64,000 nt of DNA from Fulvivirga sediminis (GTDB lineage Bacteria > Bacteroidota > Bacteroidia > Cytophagales > Cyclobacteriaceae), in contig NZ_JAESIY010000002.1 in assembly GCF_016757215.1 (NCBI RefSeq), positions 62,001 through 126,000 on the forward strand, in the 5' to 3' direction. Below are positions 7,963 to 16,407 of this stretch, piece by piece; within the stretch, counting starts at the first letter, position 1, and each line of letters starts with the position of its first letter. Below the pieces are notes generated by a model. The model made no database searches and had not been told where the DNA came from. It saw only the letters and a list, made by a program, of their open reading frames with translations. A program made the position numbers and the translations under genes.

Positions 7963-8853
7963 ATGTTCAGTCAGATTTCCGATGCATCTAAATTAGTGGT
8001 AAGCAAACTGGAGGGGTGGTTAGATAAGCTAATAATCATGCTACCTAACCTGGTAATTGCCATTTTAGTAGTAGCTTCATTCTACCTTTTATCCAAACTG
8101 GTAGATCGCATACTCAGACAAATCCTTCATAAACTGATGCAGAATGAGTCTGTGGTCAAACTGATATTATCCATTACTTCATTTCTAATTGTATTAATAG
8201 GTCTTACAGTAGCATTAGGCGTTCTTAAACTAGACAAAACCGTCACTTCCATGCTGGCAGGTATAGGAGTATTAGGCCTGGCTCTGGGTTTTGCTTTTCA
8301 GGATGCCGCTGCCAATCTCATATCTGGGGTAATTATGGCGGTGCAAAGCCCCATCAATGTGGGAGACATTATTGAATCTAACGATACTTTCGGTGCTGTG
8401 AAAAGCATTGGTCTTCGCGCCACTACTATTTATGACCCTCAAGGACAAGACGTGGTAATTCCTAATCGCCTCATTTTTCAAAACCTCTATCGCCATTATA
8501 CCATAAACGGACAAAGAAGGATTGATTTAAGCTGCGGCATTTCTTATGGAGATGATCTGGACAAGGTAGAAAAGGTGAGCATAGAAGCCATCAAAAAAAT
8601 CACTTCTTTACAACCAGGCAGAGATGTTGAGTTCTTCTACAAAGAATTCGGAGACAGCTCTATTAATTTTGTAATCAGATATTGGGTAGACTTCCGGAGG
8701 CAACCGGATTATCTTAAGGCACAAAGTGAGGGAATAAAAAACCTCAAAAAGGCCTTTGATCAAAACGACATTACTATTCCGTTCCCTATCAGAACGCTAG
8801 ATTTTGGCATAAAAGGAGGAGAAAAGCTATCCCAAGTTTTGAATAAAGAATAG
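7963..8853 (+). CDS. Small-conductance mechanosensitive channel, MscS family
   Basis: Protein of 296 residues that opens under membrane tension to release solutes after hypoosmotic shock. It has three membrane helices: about 27-50, 62-85 and the pore helix around 93-125, with the small-residue-rich pattern LGLALGFAFQDAAANLISG. The cytoplasmic beta domain begins with VQSPINVGDIIE and contains GAVKSIGLRATTI and VVIPNRLIF, all canonical MscS motifs. The C-terminal alpha/beta domain runs to about 285. Size equals that of E. coli MscS. Transcribed alone, divergent from the DUF202/SLC13 unit and convergent with the phospholipase gene 25 bases away, with no terminator visible there. Confidence 0.93.
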   Translation: MFSQISDASKLVVSKLEGWLDKLIIMLPNLVIAILVVASFYLLSKLVDRILRQILHKLMQNESVVKLILSITSFLIVLIGLTVALGVLKLDKTVTSMLAGIGVLGLALGFAFQDAAANLISGVIMAVQSPINVGDIIESNDTFGAVKSIGLRATTIYDPQGQDVVIPNRLIFQNLYRHYTINGQRRIDLSCGISYGDDLDKVEKVSIEAIKKITSLQPGRDVEFFYKEFGDSSINFVIRYWVDFRRQPDYLKAQSEGIKNLKKAFDQNDITIPFPIRTLDFGIKGGEKLSQVLNKE

Positions 8854-8878
8854 ACCTTTCTCCAGCCATTAATTTTAT

Positions 8879-9856
8879 TTATTTTTTCAGATACTTGCTA
8901 AAATCTTTAAAGTTAATAGGATTAGAAGCTATGCCAATCTGAAATACATCCAGGGTACGTCTAAAATTGACATTGTAATAATCTTGTCCGTGGTAATATT
9001 TAGCAAAAAAGGATATTTCCGCTAACCATTCAGGATAATAGAAATACGTAACTTCTGATATAAGTCTCTTAGAAACATCTGCTGGAGAGTAACCTCCCAT
9101 ATTCCCAAAAATCCAACCGGCATGCATTCTAAATCGAGACCTAGAAAAGAAGTTATCATTGCGTTTACCCAAGGGTATCCTATAAATATTATACGTACCA
9201 AAAAAACGATAAACACCATAGAGATCATTCACTTCAGGCACGTACCATTTAGAAGGATAAAATCTAAAGGCTAATTTTAGGTTACTAATATAATCAATAT
9301 CATCCCTTTTCCTGTTTTTAAACGTAGATATGCCCGCTTCCAAATATTCTACAGAGAAATTACCGGCTTTAAGATCAATTTCATCGGTAGCATTCCCTAA
9401 GCTATCTTCTTTATAAAAGGGATCATTTTGGCCATTAGAATGATGGCCTGCAGACACCTCCCAATAAGCGTGATCAAAAAGCACCCTACTCATAAAAGAG
9501 TTATCCCACTCAGGCATCTCCCTATAATAAGTGAAAACAGGATTATAAGAAGGGGTATAAATAGGAAAAGAATAATCATCATGAATTCTCAATGTTAGGT
9601 TGAGATTAAGCTCTAAGGCCCAGTTTCGAGCATTTTTTTTCACGAAGTAACTACCAGAAAACCTTGCCTCCGTGATTAAAGGTGGTAAATTTCCTAACCC
9701 TTGAAAAAGTGTTAGATAGGTAAGCTTTCTATCTGCATAGATCAACGGTAAGAATACTGTTTCTTCCTCTTGCTTAGCTGTATCTGCAATAATTGATTCC
9801 TGCCCTCTTGCGGCCAGCGAAGATACCAGCAGAGCCATTAATAAAATTTTCTTCAT
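8879..9856 (-). CDS. Outer-membrane phospholipase A (PldA)-like protein
   Basis: Probable outer-membrane beta-barrel phospholipase. A signal peptide spans residues 1 to about 19 (LLVSSLAARGQ). The catalytic pattern of OMPLA, H-x-S-N-G, is present as GHHSNGQ around residues 137-143, with H138 and S140 in the His/Ser positions; an Asn near 166 may complete the triad. The end of the barrel has KYYHGQDYYNVNF, like the GYGESLIDYN region of PldA. At 325 residues the size fits. The start codon shares one base with the NhaA stop (TAATG), so the two genes are coupled; this is the last gene of a cytochrome-nhaA-phospholipase operon. The link between the enzyme and antiporter is unexplained. Confidence 0.75.
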   Translation of the reverse strand: MKKILLMALLVSSLAARGQESIIADTAKQEEETVFLPLIYADRKLTYLTLFQGLGNLPPLITEARFSGSYFVKKNARNWALELNLNLTLRIHDDYSFPIYTPSYNPVFTYYREMPEWDNSFMSRVLFDHAYWEVSAGHHSNGQNDPFYKEDSLGNATDEIDLKAGNFSVEYLEAGISTFKNRKRDDIDYISNLKLAFRFYPSKWYVPEVNDLYGVYRFFGTYNIYRIPLGKRNDNFFSRSRFRMHAGWIFGNMGGYSPADVSKRLISEVTYFYYPEWLAEISFFAKYYHGQDYYNVNFRRTLDVFQIGIASNPINFKDFSKYLKK

Positions 9857-11202
9857 TATACGTTTTCCTTGTTCTCAGTATTCTTTTTAAGTGATAGAGC
9901 CAATATGATAAGCCCTAAAATAGCGGCTAGAAATGAAGCAATTAGAATGGATATTTTGGCTACCTCTATTATTTCACCATCATCAAAAGCCAAATTTGTA
10001 ATAAATAAAGACATAGTAAAGCCAATACCTGCCAACATAGCGGTGCCAGCCATAGCTCCCCAATTGGCCCCTTTTGGCAACTGCCCTAAACCAAGTTTAA
10101 CGGCCAGCCAGGAAAATAAGAATACTCCCATTAGCTTACCTACCACGAGACCAATCATAATACCATGACCTGTATCACTTGTAAACACATCAGTCCACCC
10201 TGACTCGAAGGCCACACCTGCATTAGACAAAGCAAATAATGGTATAATAAAAAAGGCATTAAATCCACTTAAACTATTCTCCAACCGTAAAAGAGGTGAG
10301 CGAGTAGCGATAGTGTAGTCTCTAATTTCATGAACTATATCCAGTTGTCTTTTATCTTTCAATGCACTTTTATGATCCAAATCTGTCTCATTCAACTCAT
10401 CTAGTTTCTCCTTCGTTTTCTTTTTAAAGGTCTTAGTCCCCATCTTCACCTTAACAGGTATTGCTAACGCCAGTAGCACTCCCGCTATAGTAGCATGCAC
10501 GCCGCTCATGAGAAATGCAACCCAAAGCACAATACCCAGAATAAGATAAATGCCTATATTTCGAACGCCTAAAAAATTTAGGGCAAAAAGCACTACCATT
10601 ACTCCACCTCCAATACCCAGGCTTATCCATGATATATCAGAGCTGTAAAATAAGGCTATCACCAATATGGCACCTATGTCGTCCACTATGGCTAGAGCCG
10701 TAAGGAAAATCTTAAGTGCTGGAGGCACTCTTTTACCTAAAAGAGCTATAATACCCAAGGTATACGCTATATCTGTAGCCATGGGCACTCCCCAGCCATT
10801 AATATGATCACCTCCTGCATTAAAAAACACATATATTAAAGCGGGCACTGCCATACCACCAATAGCGGCCATTACTGGCACAGTGGCATTTTTAAAATTG
10901 GCCAGCTCCCCTACCAAAAATTCGCGCTTCAGCTCCAGACCTACCACAAAGAAAAAGATCACCATGAGACCATCGTTTATCCAATGGTGTAGTGATCTGT
11001 TTATACCAAATTCCTGACTAGCAATAACATACTTTTCCTCCCAAAAATGCTCGAAAGCTTCCGCCCATGAACTATTCATAATACCCACAGCTATCAGAGT
11101 GGCTAATATGAGCAAAAGCCCTCCTACGGTCTCTCTATCTGCAAAATTTTTAGCTGTAGATTTAACATAATCCACAGGGGTAGTCCCCACATGTTCTTTC
11201 AT
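9856..11202 (-). CDS. nhaA: Na+/H+ antiporter NhaA
   Basis: Electrogenic inner-membrane exchanger that expels sodium using the proton gradient. It has 448 residues and about 12 membrane segments. The ion-binding pair is in ALAIVDDIGAILVIALF, matching Asp163/Asp164 of E. coli NhaA; MVIFFFVVGLELKREFLVGEL and PMATDIAYTLGIIALLG are also diagnostic. It is about 60 residues longer than E. coli NhaA, mainly from a charged cytoplasmic loop (about 255-300) rich in Lys, Glu and Asp, and a C-terminal tail. It follows the cytochrome gene by 19 bases and overlaps the phospholipase start by one base. Confidence 0.93.
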   Translation of the reverse strand: MKEHVGTTPVDYVKSTAKNFADRETVGGLLLILATLIAVGIMNSSWAEAFEHFWEEKYVIASQEFGINRSLHHWINDGLMVIFFFVVGLELKREFLVGELANFKNATVPVMAAIGGMAVPALIYVFFNAGGDHINGWGVPMATDIAYTLGIIALLGKRVPPALKIFLTALAIVDDIGAILVIALFYSSDISWISLGIGGGVMVVLFALNFLGVRNIGIYLILGIVLWVAFLMSGVHATIAGVLLALAIPVKVKMGTKTFKKKTKEKLDELNETDLDHKSALKDKRQLDIVHEIRDYTIATRSPLLRLENSLSGFNAFFIIPLFALSNAGVAFESGWTDVFTSDTGHGIMIGLVVGKLMGVFLFSWLAVKLGLGQLPKGANWGAMAGTAMLAGIGFTMSLFITNLAFDDGEIIEVAKISILIASFLAAILGLIILALSLKKNTENKENV

Positions 11203-11221
11203 ATTTTAATTTTAGTTATGT

Positions 11222-11875
11222 TTAGTTTGAAGTCTTTTTCCAAATAGAAAACATCAGATATAGGCCTGCGGCAACAGTAAGTATAATTACCATTAGGATT
11301 CCGATCTTAAATCCAGTAAGCTTAGATTCTTCATATTCTTCATATCCCTTTCTATCCTCCTGCTCTTCTTCCGTAAGCTTTTTATTTAAATTAGCCTCAT
11401 GCTTGTCTATTTCAGTGGCATTAGTAGCACCACTGTTCACCCCAGATACACGGTTAGGAGCTGAAGATTCTTGCCTGATATAGGCCAAAATATCAAGTAT
11501 CTCCTCATCTGATAAATACCTAAAATCTGGCATCACTGTATGGCTGTAGCTGTTATACAAGTATTGTGCATACTCATCTCCATTACCTATCACAGTTTGA
11601 GAACTCTTTATAAAATCTAGCAACCAAGGCAGTGGTCTACGATCTGTAACACTACTCAAAGATGGCCCGGTTTTCTGCTTACAAAACTCATGGCATTCAG
11701 CGCATTGATTACTAAATAGCTTTTGACCGTGGAGTACAGACTCATGATCTGTAGGAATATTAGCATCACTCTGAGCCTTATAGTAATTTATGGTTTCAGG
11801 CACCTTCGCTTTCTGAGCAGTCGCATTAATAGTTAAAGCCAATAATATTATTACTATTACACATCTACAGTTCAT
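11222..11875 (-). CDS. Membrane-anchored c-type cytochrome
   Basis: Periplasmic electron carrier. A signal peptide spans about 1-20 (LLALTINATAQ); one heme c site, C58-A-E-C61-H62, begins a cytochrome c domain (about 45-137) with a plausible axial methionine in SHTVMPDF and the typical C-terminal helix LSDEEILDILAYIRQ. A charged linker (150-185) leads to one membrane helix (about 190-208) and a basic end, so the heme domain faces the periplasm with a C-terminal anchor. Two extra cysteines flank the site (C65 and early C3/C5). First gene of the unit with nhaA and the phospholipase. Its redox partner is unknown. Confidence 0.85.
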   Translation of the reverse strand: MNCRCVIVIILLALTINATAQKAKVPETINYYKAQSDANIPTDHESVLHGQKLFSNQCAECHEFCKQKTGPSLSSVTDRRPLPWLLDFIKSSQTVIGNGDEYAQYLYNSYSHTVMPDFRYLSDEEILDILAYIRQESSAPNRVSGVNSGATNATEIDKHEANLNKKLTEEEQEDRKGYEEYEESKLTGFKIGILMVIILTVAAGLYLMFSIWKKTSN

Positions 11876-11891
11876 CTCCTCTTCAGTTTAC

Positions 11892-12000
11892 TTATTCATT
11901 TAGTAAGTATTATGAATAAATTTTATGCCATTACATCTATGAGAGCCCAAGGCATTATTACCTCTAATTCTACTTTTTAAGTGTGAATAATAGTACACTT
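11892..12000. promoter_or_regulatory. Divergent promoter region with two inverted repeats
   Basis: The 253-base gap between the cytochrome operon and the CHAD gene holds two dyads: TTATTCAT (11892-11899) with ATGAATAA (11912-11919), just upstream of the cytochrome start, and AAGTGT (11979-11984) with ACACTT (11995-12000). Either could be an operator. No standard promoter boxes were identified with confidence. Confidence 0.25.
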
Positions 12001-12128
12001 TACGTGTATATGCTTACCCAAGAAATTCAACATAAACAGATAATATCCTAACTATTGAGTGGATCAATATTTGATCCTATTAAAGCTTAAGATTTAGGTT
12101 TAAACTCAACATCACAGAAAAAATATAC

Positions 12129-13082
12129 ATGAGACTGAAGATTTCAGATACTGAAAATTTTACCATGGGGATAAAACACCTCATTAATGAAGAGTTGACA
12201 TCATCTTACGAAGCTATCGAAAAAGTGACTACGGAAACCCGACACGAAACAATTCATAGTTTACGCAAATCTTTCAAAAGGATAAGGGCGATACTCCGGC
12301 TCATTAGAGAAAAAATCGGTAAGCAAGAGTACAAAAAGCAAAACACCTTCTATCGTGACCTTGGGAGGCAAATATCTGACCTACGAGATTCTACTTCGAT
12401 TATTGAAGTACTTGATGATCTAAGAATTAAGCATAAAAAAGAACTAGAGACAGATGCCTTTGAACTTCCTCTAGAATCCCTAACTTATTATAGAAGACAG
12501 GCTACAAAAAAGCAGCTTGACCAAGAAGATAAATTAAGTTTTATTCAGAGTGCTTTGTATGATAAACTCATCGCTAGTGAAGAATGGATTCCTGAAATTG
12601 AGTCATTCACTGACCTTTCTCCTAGCTTACGTAGGGTGTACAAGCGAGGAAAAGAAGGATTAGCTAAATCAATAGAGAGTAAATCTCCTCAAGATTTTCA
12701 TGAATGGAGAAAAAGAGCAAAATATCTAAGGTTCGAAATGGAAGTTCTCAATAGAATATGGCCAAAGCCAATGAAAGCTTTTGCCAAAGAACTACATGAC
12801 ATTACAGATTATCTGGGTACGGACCATGACCTATACTTACTCACAGAAAAGATAAACAACTCCGACGTACAATTTAAGAGCACTACTGAAAAAAGCATTT
12901 TAATGGCTCTTATAGAACATCAAAGGCAACAGTTGCAGGAATACAGCATATTGAAGGGTAAAAAATTCTACAACTTCCATAGCGATCAATTCATTCAATT
13001 ACTTGAAAACGCATGGAACCTTCATCAAAAAAGAAAAAAGAAGGATAGCCTGCTCAAACAGGTAGTTTTGATCCATCAATAA
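12129..13082 (+). CDS. CHAD domain-containing protein
   Basis: A soluble, helical, strongly basic protein of 317 residues. CHAD domains bind inorganic polyphosphate through conserved histidines and basic residues (family knowledge). Visible motifs are HETIHSLRKSFKRIRAILRLIR, split here as HETIHSLRKSFKR (about 39-51), then LGRQISDLRDSTSIIEVLD and, in the second half, DFHEWRKRAKYLRFEMEVL (about 194-212) with LHDITDYLGTDHDLYLL. The two repeats with H-x6-R/K-x3-K/R patterns match the paired CHAD helices. No CYTH domain is attached. A family I pyrophosphatase gene lies a few kb away but not in the same transcript. ATG start at 12129. Confidence 0.85.
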   Translation: MRLKISDTENFTMGIKHLINEELTSSYEAIEKVTTETRHETIHSLRKSFKRIRAILRLIREKIGKQEYKKQNTFYRDLGRQISDLRDSTSIIEVLDDLRIKHKKELETDAFELPLESLTYYRRQATKKQLDQEDKLSFIQSALYDKLIASEEWIPEIESFTDLSPSLRRVYKRGKEGLAKSIESKSPQDFHEWRKRAKYLRFEMEVLNRIWPKPMKAFAKELHDITDYLGTDHDLYLLTEKINNSDVQFKSTTEKSILMALIEHQRQQLQEYSILKGKKFYNFHSDQFIQLLENAWNLHQKRKKKDSLLKQVVLIHQ

Positions 13083-13172
13083 TATTTAATGAAAAATGCA
13101 GCACTCTAATGGTATGATTTTCGTTTATATAGTATTGGAATTCAATAGAGATAACTTTTAAATATAAAGACT

Positions 13173-13325
13173 ATGATCATAGACATTAGAAATCACTTCA
13201 GAAAAATACCTCAAGCTTCTAAATATTTATCTACAAAGGAGATTGAAGAAAGATTAGACAAGGTATTAACCTATATGAAAATGGAAATTGCTGCCAGAAA
13301 AATCGCATTAGAAAAGTCCAAGTAA
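13173..13325 (+). CDS. Small hypothetical protein of 50 residues ending inside a terminator stem
   Basis: A short ATG-to-TAA reading frame of 50 codons, basic and helical (KEIEERLDKVLTYMKMEIAARK), with no signal peptide. I recognise no family. It lies 90 bases after the CHAD gene on the same strand. Its last codons (Glu-Lys-Ser-Lys) and stop codon form the left arm of the 19-bp terminator stem at 13312-13353, so a ribosome finishing translation would open the hairpin. The amphipathic composition favours a real gene, but length and lack of homologs in memory keep confidence moderate. Confidence 0.5.
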   Translation: MIIDIRNHFRKIPQASKYLSTKEIEERLDKVLTYMKMEIAARKIALEKSK

Positions 13326-13353
13326 GAGATTCTCATCTCTTACTTGGACTTTT
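13312..13353. terminator. Bidirectional terminator with 19-bp perfect stem
   Basis: Arms 13312-13330 and 13335-13353 are perfectly complementary with a TCTC loop and have four A/T pairs at the base, giving TTTT on either strand. It lies between the 50-residue ORF (plus) and the aconitase stop at 13380 (minus), so it probably terminates both. The left arm contains the ORF's TAA stop at 13323-13325. Confidence 0.85.
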
Positions 13354-13379
13354 AATTTCTATGAGTGAACGCTACTACT

Positions 13380-15338
13380 TTACAAATTACTCTTCAGAAA
13401 ATTAATTACGCCGCCCTTTAAAATAACATCTTGCTGTCTAGAACTGATATTATAAGTCAGTTCTATTTCTTTATTCTTGGTTTCATTTTTGGCTACTACA
13501 GGTTTATTATTTTTTATTGCCTCCCTTAAGCCTTCTATTACTATTACATCGTTTTCTTCAATACTGTCATAATCAGAAGGATTTTTAAACTCAAAAGGTA
13601 CTATTCCGAAGTTAATAAGATTTTGCCAGCCAATTCTAGCATAACTCTTAGCTATTACGGCTTTCTGGCCTAAAAATCTTGGAGCAAGCGCAGCATGCTC
13701 TCTGCTAGATCCTTGGGCATAGTTCTCTCCTCCTATCACAATATGTCCCGTATATTTCTCTTTAGCCTTAATAGATTTTTCATGAAACTGCTTATCCACT
13801 ACCTGATAGGCATATTTGCTAATCTCAGGTATATTACTTCTCAATGGCAGCACCTCGGTACCTGCCTTAAGAATTTCATCAGTAGAAATATTATCACCCA
13901 TTTTTAGAATCACCGGCACCTTTACTTTATCTTCTAATTGAGGAAACTCAGGGATTGACTTTATATTTGGCCCTTTAGTCAGCTCCACTTTTTCACCTTC
14001 TTGAGCAGGGGGAATCAGCATTTGTGTATTAATTATTACCTCCTTAGCTTCTTGATAACTCGGATAATTCATAGCATATTTCTTAGCCAGATCTCTCGGA
14101 TCGGTAATCTCTCCTGTAAGCGCAGCGGCCGCGGCTGTTTCCGGGCTACAGAGGTAGACCTGATCATCATCAGTGCCAGAGCGGCCAGGAAAATTGCGTG
14201 GCATAGTACGCAGGCTTATCTTACCAGATGCAGGTGCCTGCCCCATACCTATACAACCCATACAACCGGTTTGATGAAAGCGAGCTCCAGACTGTATTAA
14301 ATTAGCTAATGCACCTTTTGCCGTTAGGTTTTGAATAACCTGTCTGGTAGATGGGTTAATATCTAAAGATAATTCAGGGTTTACCTCTTTATCTTTAATG
14401 ATTTCACTCACCACCCAAAAATCTCGGAAACCAGGGTTAGCAGAACTACCTATTACGACCTGAGAAACCGGCTTACCAGCCACTTCACTTACTGGCACTA
14501 CCTTACCCGGACTACTAGGGCAAGCTATTAAAGGCACCAACTCTGAAAGGTTAATTTCATCAGCAGCATCATAAGTAGCTCCTTCATCGGCTTTAAGCTC
14601 TTGCCACTGATCTCCTCTTCCTTCAGACTCCATGAAAAATTTAGTTCTTTCATCAGAAGGAAAGACCGTGGCGGTAGCACCAAGCTCCGTACCCATATTA
14701 GCAATCACATGCCTGTCCCAAGCACTGAGTTCCTTCACTCCGGGGCCATAATATTCAAGTATAAAGTCTCTACCTCCTTTAACATCGTAGCGCCTGAGCA
14801 TCTCTAACACCACATCTTTAGCACTAACCCATTCAGGTAGGCTACCAGTGAGTTTTATACCCATTATTTTGGGCATTTTCACATAATAAGGTTTTCCTAC
14901 TGCAGCCAGTGCCACATCTAACCCTCCTGTACCTATGGCTAACATGCCCAGACCTCCACCGGCACAAGTATGGCTATCTGAACCTAATAAGCTCTTACCA
15001 GGCACACCGAATCTTTCCATATGCACGGCATGGCTTATTCCATTACCTGGCCTGCTATACCAATAGCCAAACTTTTTGGCGGCTGATTGCAAAAACAGGT
15101 GATCATCAGCATTTTTAAAGTCAGTCTGCAATAGGTTATGATCTACATACTGCACGGCCACTTCTGCCTGAGTATCTACCGAGCCTATGGCCTCTAACTC
15201 CAGCATTACCAGGGTACCTGTAGCATCTTGCTGGAGAACATGGTCAATTTTTAAACCTATTTCTTTACCGGGAGTCATGGCTCCGCTTATAAGGTGAGAT
15301 TTTATCAGCTTGTGCGCTGCACTAAGAGGTTGGTCCAT
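13380..15338 (-). CDS. Aconitate hydratase, Aquifex-type
   Basis: TCA-cycle enzyme converting citrate to isocitrate through cis-aconitate. It has 652 residues, matching the shorter Aquifex-type family (TIGR01342) rather than the roughly 750-900 residue AcnA/mitochondrial forms. Visible parts are LLGSDSHTCAGGGLGMLAIG (about 118-137), HQTGCMGCIGMG with C359 and C362 as iron-sulfur ligands, RNFPGRSG, and the swivel domain with GENYAQGSSREHAALAPR. Oddity: where classical aconitases read I-G-S-C-T-N, giving the first cluster cysteine, this protein reads VIGSSANPG around 296-304, with serine. C125 in SDSHTC is unusual too. This may be a family trait. Transcribed alone; bidirectional terminator downstream. 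Confidence 0.88.
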   Translation of the reverse strand: MDQPLSAAHKLIKSHLISGAMTPGKEIGLKIDHVLQQDATGTLVMLELEAIGSVDTQAEVAVQYVDHNLLQTDFKNADDHLFLQSAAKKFGYWYSRPGNGISHAVHMERFGVPGKSLLGSDSHTCAGGGLGMLAIGTGGLDVALAAVGKPYYVKMPKIMGIKLTGSLPEWVSAKDVVLEMLRRYDVKGGRDFILEYYGPGVKELSAWDRHVIANMGTELGATATVFPSDERTKFFMESEGRGDQWQELKADEGATYDAADEINLSELVPLIACPSSPGKVVPVSEVAGKPVSQVVIGSSANPGFRDFWVVSEIIKDKEVNPELSLDINPSTRQVIQNLTAKGALANLIQSGARFHQTGCMGCIGMGQAPASGKISLRTMPRNFPGRSGTDDDQVYLCSPETAAAAALTGEITDPRDLAKKYAMNYPSYQEAKEVIINTQMLIPPAQEGEKVELTKGPNIKSIPEFPQLEDKVKVPVILKMGDNISTDEILKAGTEVLPLRSNIPEISKYAYQVVDKQFHEKSIKAKEKYTGHIVIGGENYAQGSSREHAALAPRFLGQKAVIAKSYARIGWQNLINFGIVPFEFKNPSDYDSIEENDVIVIEGLREAIKNNKPVVAKNETKNKEIELTYNISSRQQDVILKGGVINFLKSNL

Positions 15339-15342
15339 AATT

Positions 15343-15371
15343 TATAGTAGTTTAGATTCATTACTACTATA
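15343..15371. promoter_or_regulatory. Inverted repeat just upstream of the aconitase start
   Basis: TATAGTAGT (15343-15351) and ACTACTATA (15363-15371) form a 9-bp dyad with an 11-base spacer, beginning five bases from the aconitase ATG. It could be an operator or a 5' leader hairpin near the ribosome site. Confidence 0.35.
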
Positions 15372-15406
15372 AAAGCAAACAGGCTGAAAAATTGTTTTCA
15401 GCCTGT
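15366..15406 (-). terminator. Terminator of the sodC gene
   Basis: A 12-bp perfect stem (ACAGGCTGAAAA, 15379-15390, with 15395-15406) with an ATTG loop. Read on the minus strand it is followed by TTTGCTTTT. It separates sodC from aconitase, so these are distinct transcripts. Confidence 0.75.
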
Positions 15407-15436
15407 CTTATTTATAATATTTCAAACATCTTTTTA

Positions 15437-16045
15437 CTATTCCACTTTCTCAATGACGCCACATGCTACTCTCTTACCAGCGGCCCCTGAGGGTTGTGAT
15501 TCGAAATCGTCTGCGCCACCATGAATAATAAGTGCCTTTCCTACAATATTCGTACTATCAGCACCTCCTATAGACCACCCTACAATAGTCATTGTAAGTA
15601 CACCTGTACTATCTTCTCCTACTTCCATATTATCAATATCTCCAGCGTGAAACTGCATATCTACAGGTCTCTTACCGTGCTCTACATCAGAAGGATTCCA
15701 GTGACCACCAGCTGATTTGGCATCTGGAGCACTACAATCTCCAGTTTCATGCAAGTGAACGGCATGCTCTCCAGGCACGGCATGGTTTACGGTTAGCTTA
15801 AAAGTTACATTACCCTCACCTAGATCAGTAAAAGTAGCTTCACCACTAACTTTACTATCGCTAGCTGGGTTAATAACTGCCTTCGCTTGCATCATTACCT
15901 TTTCTCCTGAAGAGACTGAAGTGTTTTCTTCTGCAACATCAGTAGAATCAGTATCGGTAGCATCCTCATTACTTTTGGATGGCCCACAAGATACCATTAA
16001 AACAGAACCTAAAAGAAGCGTAAAAGCAAAATTTATAATTTTCAT
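15437..16045 (-). CDS. sodC: Cu/Zn superoxide dismutase lipoprotein
   Basis: Converts superoxide to hydrogen peroxide and oxygen outside the cytoplasm. 202 residues: lipoprotein signal with lipobox LMVSC (C20), an acidic Ser/Thr/Asp linker (about 24-45), then the SOD domain (about 48-200). Metal-ligand motifs are visible: HAVHLHETGDCSAPDA (copper histidines plus disulfide cysteine), GGHWNPSD, MQFHAGDIDN and LIIHGGADDFESQPSG (zinc ligands), and VACGVIEK, holding the second disulfide cysteine. The acidic linker after Cys suggests anchoring at the outer membrane, possibly facing outward (inference). Upstream region to the pyrophosphatase/GNAT unit is short, so it may have its own promoter. Confidence 0.92.
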   Translation of the reverse strand: MKIINFAFTLLLGSVLMVSCGPSKSNEDATDTDSTDVAEENTSVSSGEKVMMQAKAVINPASDSKVSGEATFTDLGEGNVTFKLTVNHAVPGEHAVHLHETGDCSAPDAKSAGGHWNPSDVEHGKRPVDMQFHAGDIDNMEVGEDSTGVLTMTIVGWSIGGADSTNIVGKALIIHGGADDFESQPSGAAGKRVACGVIEKVE

Positions 16046-16117
16046 AGCTAGTTTGGTTGATTAAACAATTTAAATAATCATAGATGATTCTTCACAAATG
16101 GTAGAAAATATTCTACA

Positions 16118-16399
16118 TTAATCTACTATTTGCTCATAGGCATCAGAATGTTCAACAATGTGCTTTACAAAAGGACATGTGGGCTTAACCATCATGTTTC
16201 TTTCTTTAGCATAATCAAGAGCATGCTCTACTAAGCTCTTCCCTACACCTAAGCCTTGTGCGGACTCAGGAACATGGGTAGAGATATAATCAAGGTGATT
16301 TTCATCAATTTGATCATACTTCAGCACAGCCGTTCCGTCCTTTACTTTTATATAGAAAAGATGATTTATAATATCATGTTGAACATTCAAATTATTCAT
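16118..16399 (-). CDS. Small GNAT-type N-acetyltransferase (YjdJ-like)
   Basis: A 93-residue GCN5-related acetyltransferase of the minimal PF14542 type. The core is visible as ISTHVPESAQGLGVGKSLVEHAL, the acetyl-CoA-binding pyrophosphate loop being GLGVGK, followed by PTCPFVKHIVEHSDAY. Substrate unknown. Its ATG lies eight bases after the pyrophosphatase stop, so it is the second gene of that transcript. No link to pyrophosphate metabolism is established. Confidence 0.85.
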   Translation of the reverse strand: MNNLNVQHDIINHLFYIKVKDGTAVLKYDQIDENHLDYISTHVPESAQGLGVGKSLVEHALDYAKERNMMVKPTCPFVKHIVEHSDAYEQIVD

Positions 16400-16407
16400 A
16401 ACAAATT

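Noticed and set aside
9869-10168. 99-codon frame antisense to nhaA
   Set aside because: It lies fully inside nhaA, whose motifs and reading are unambiguous; composition follows from the other strand and no family is recognised.
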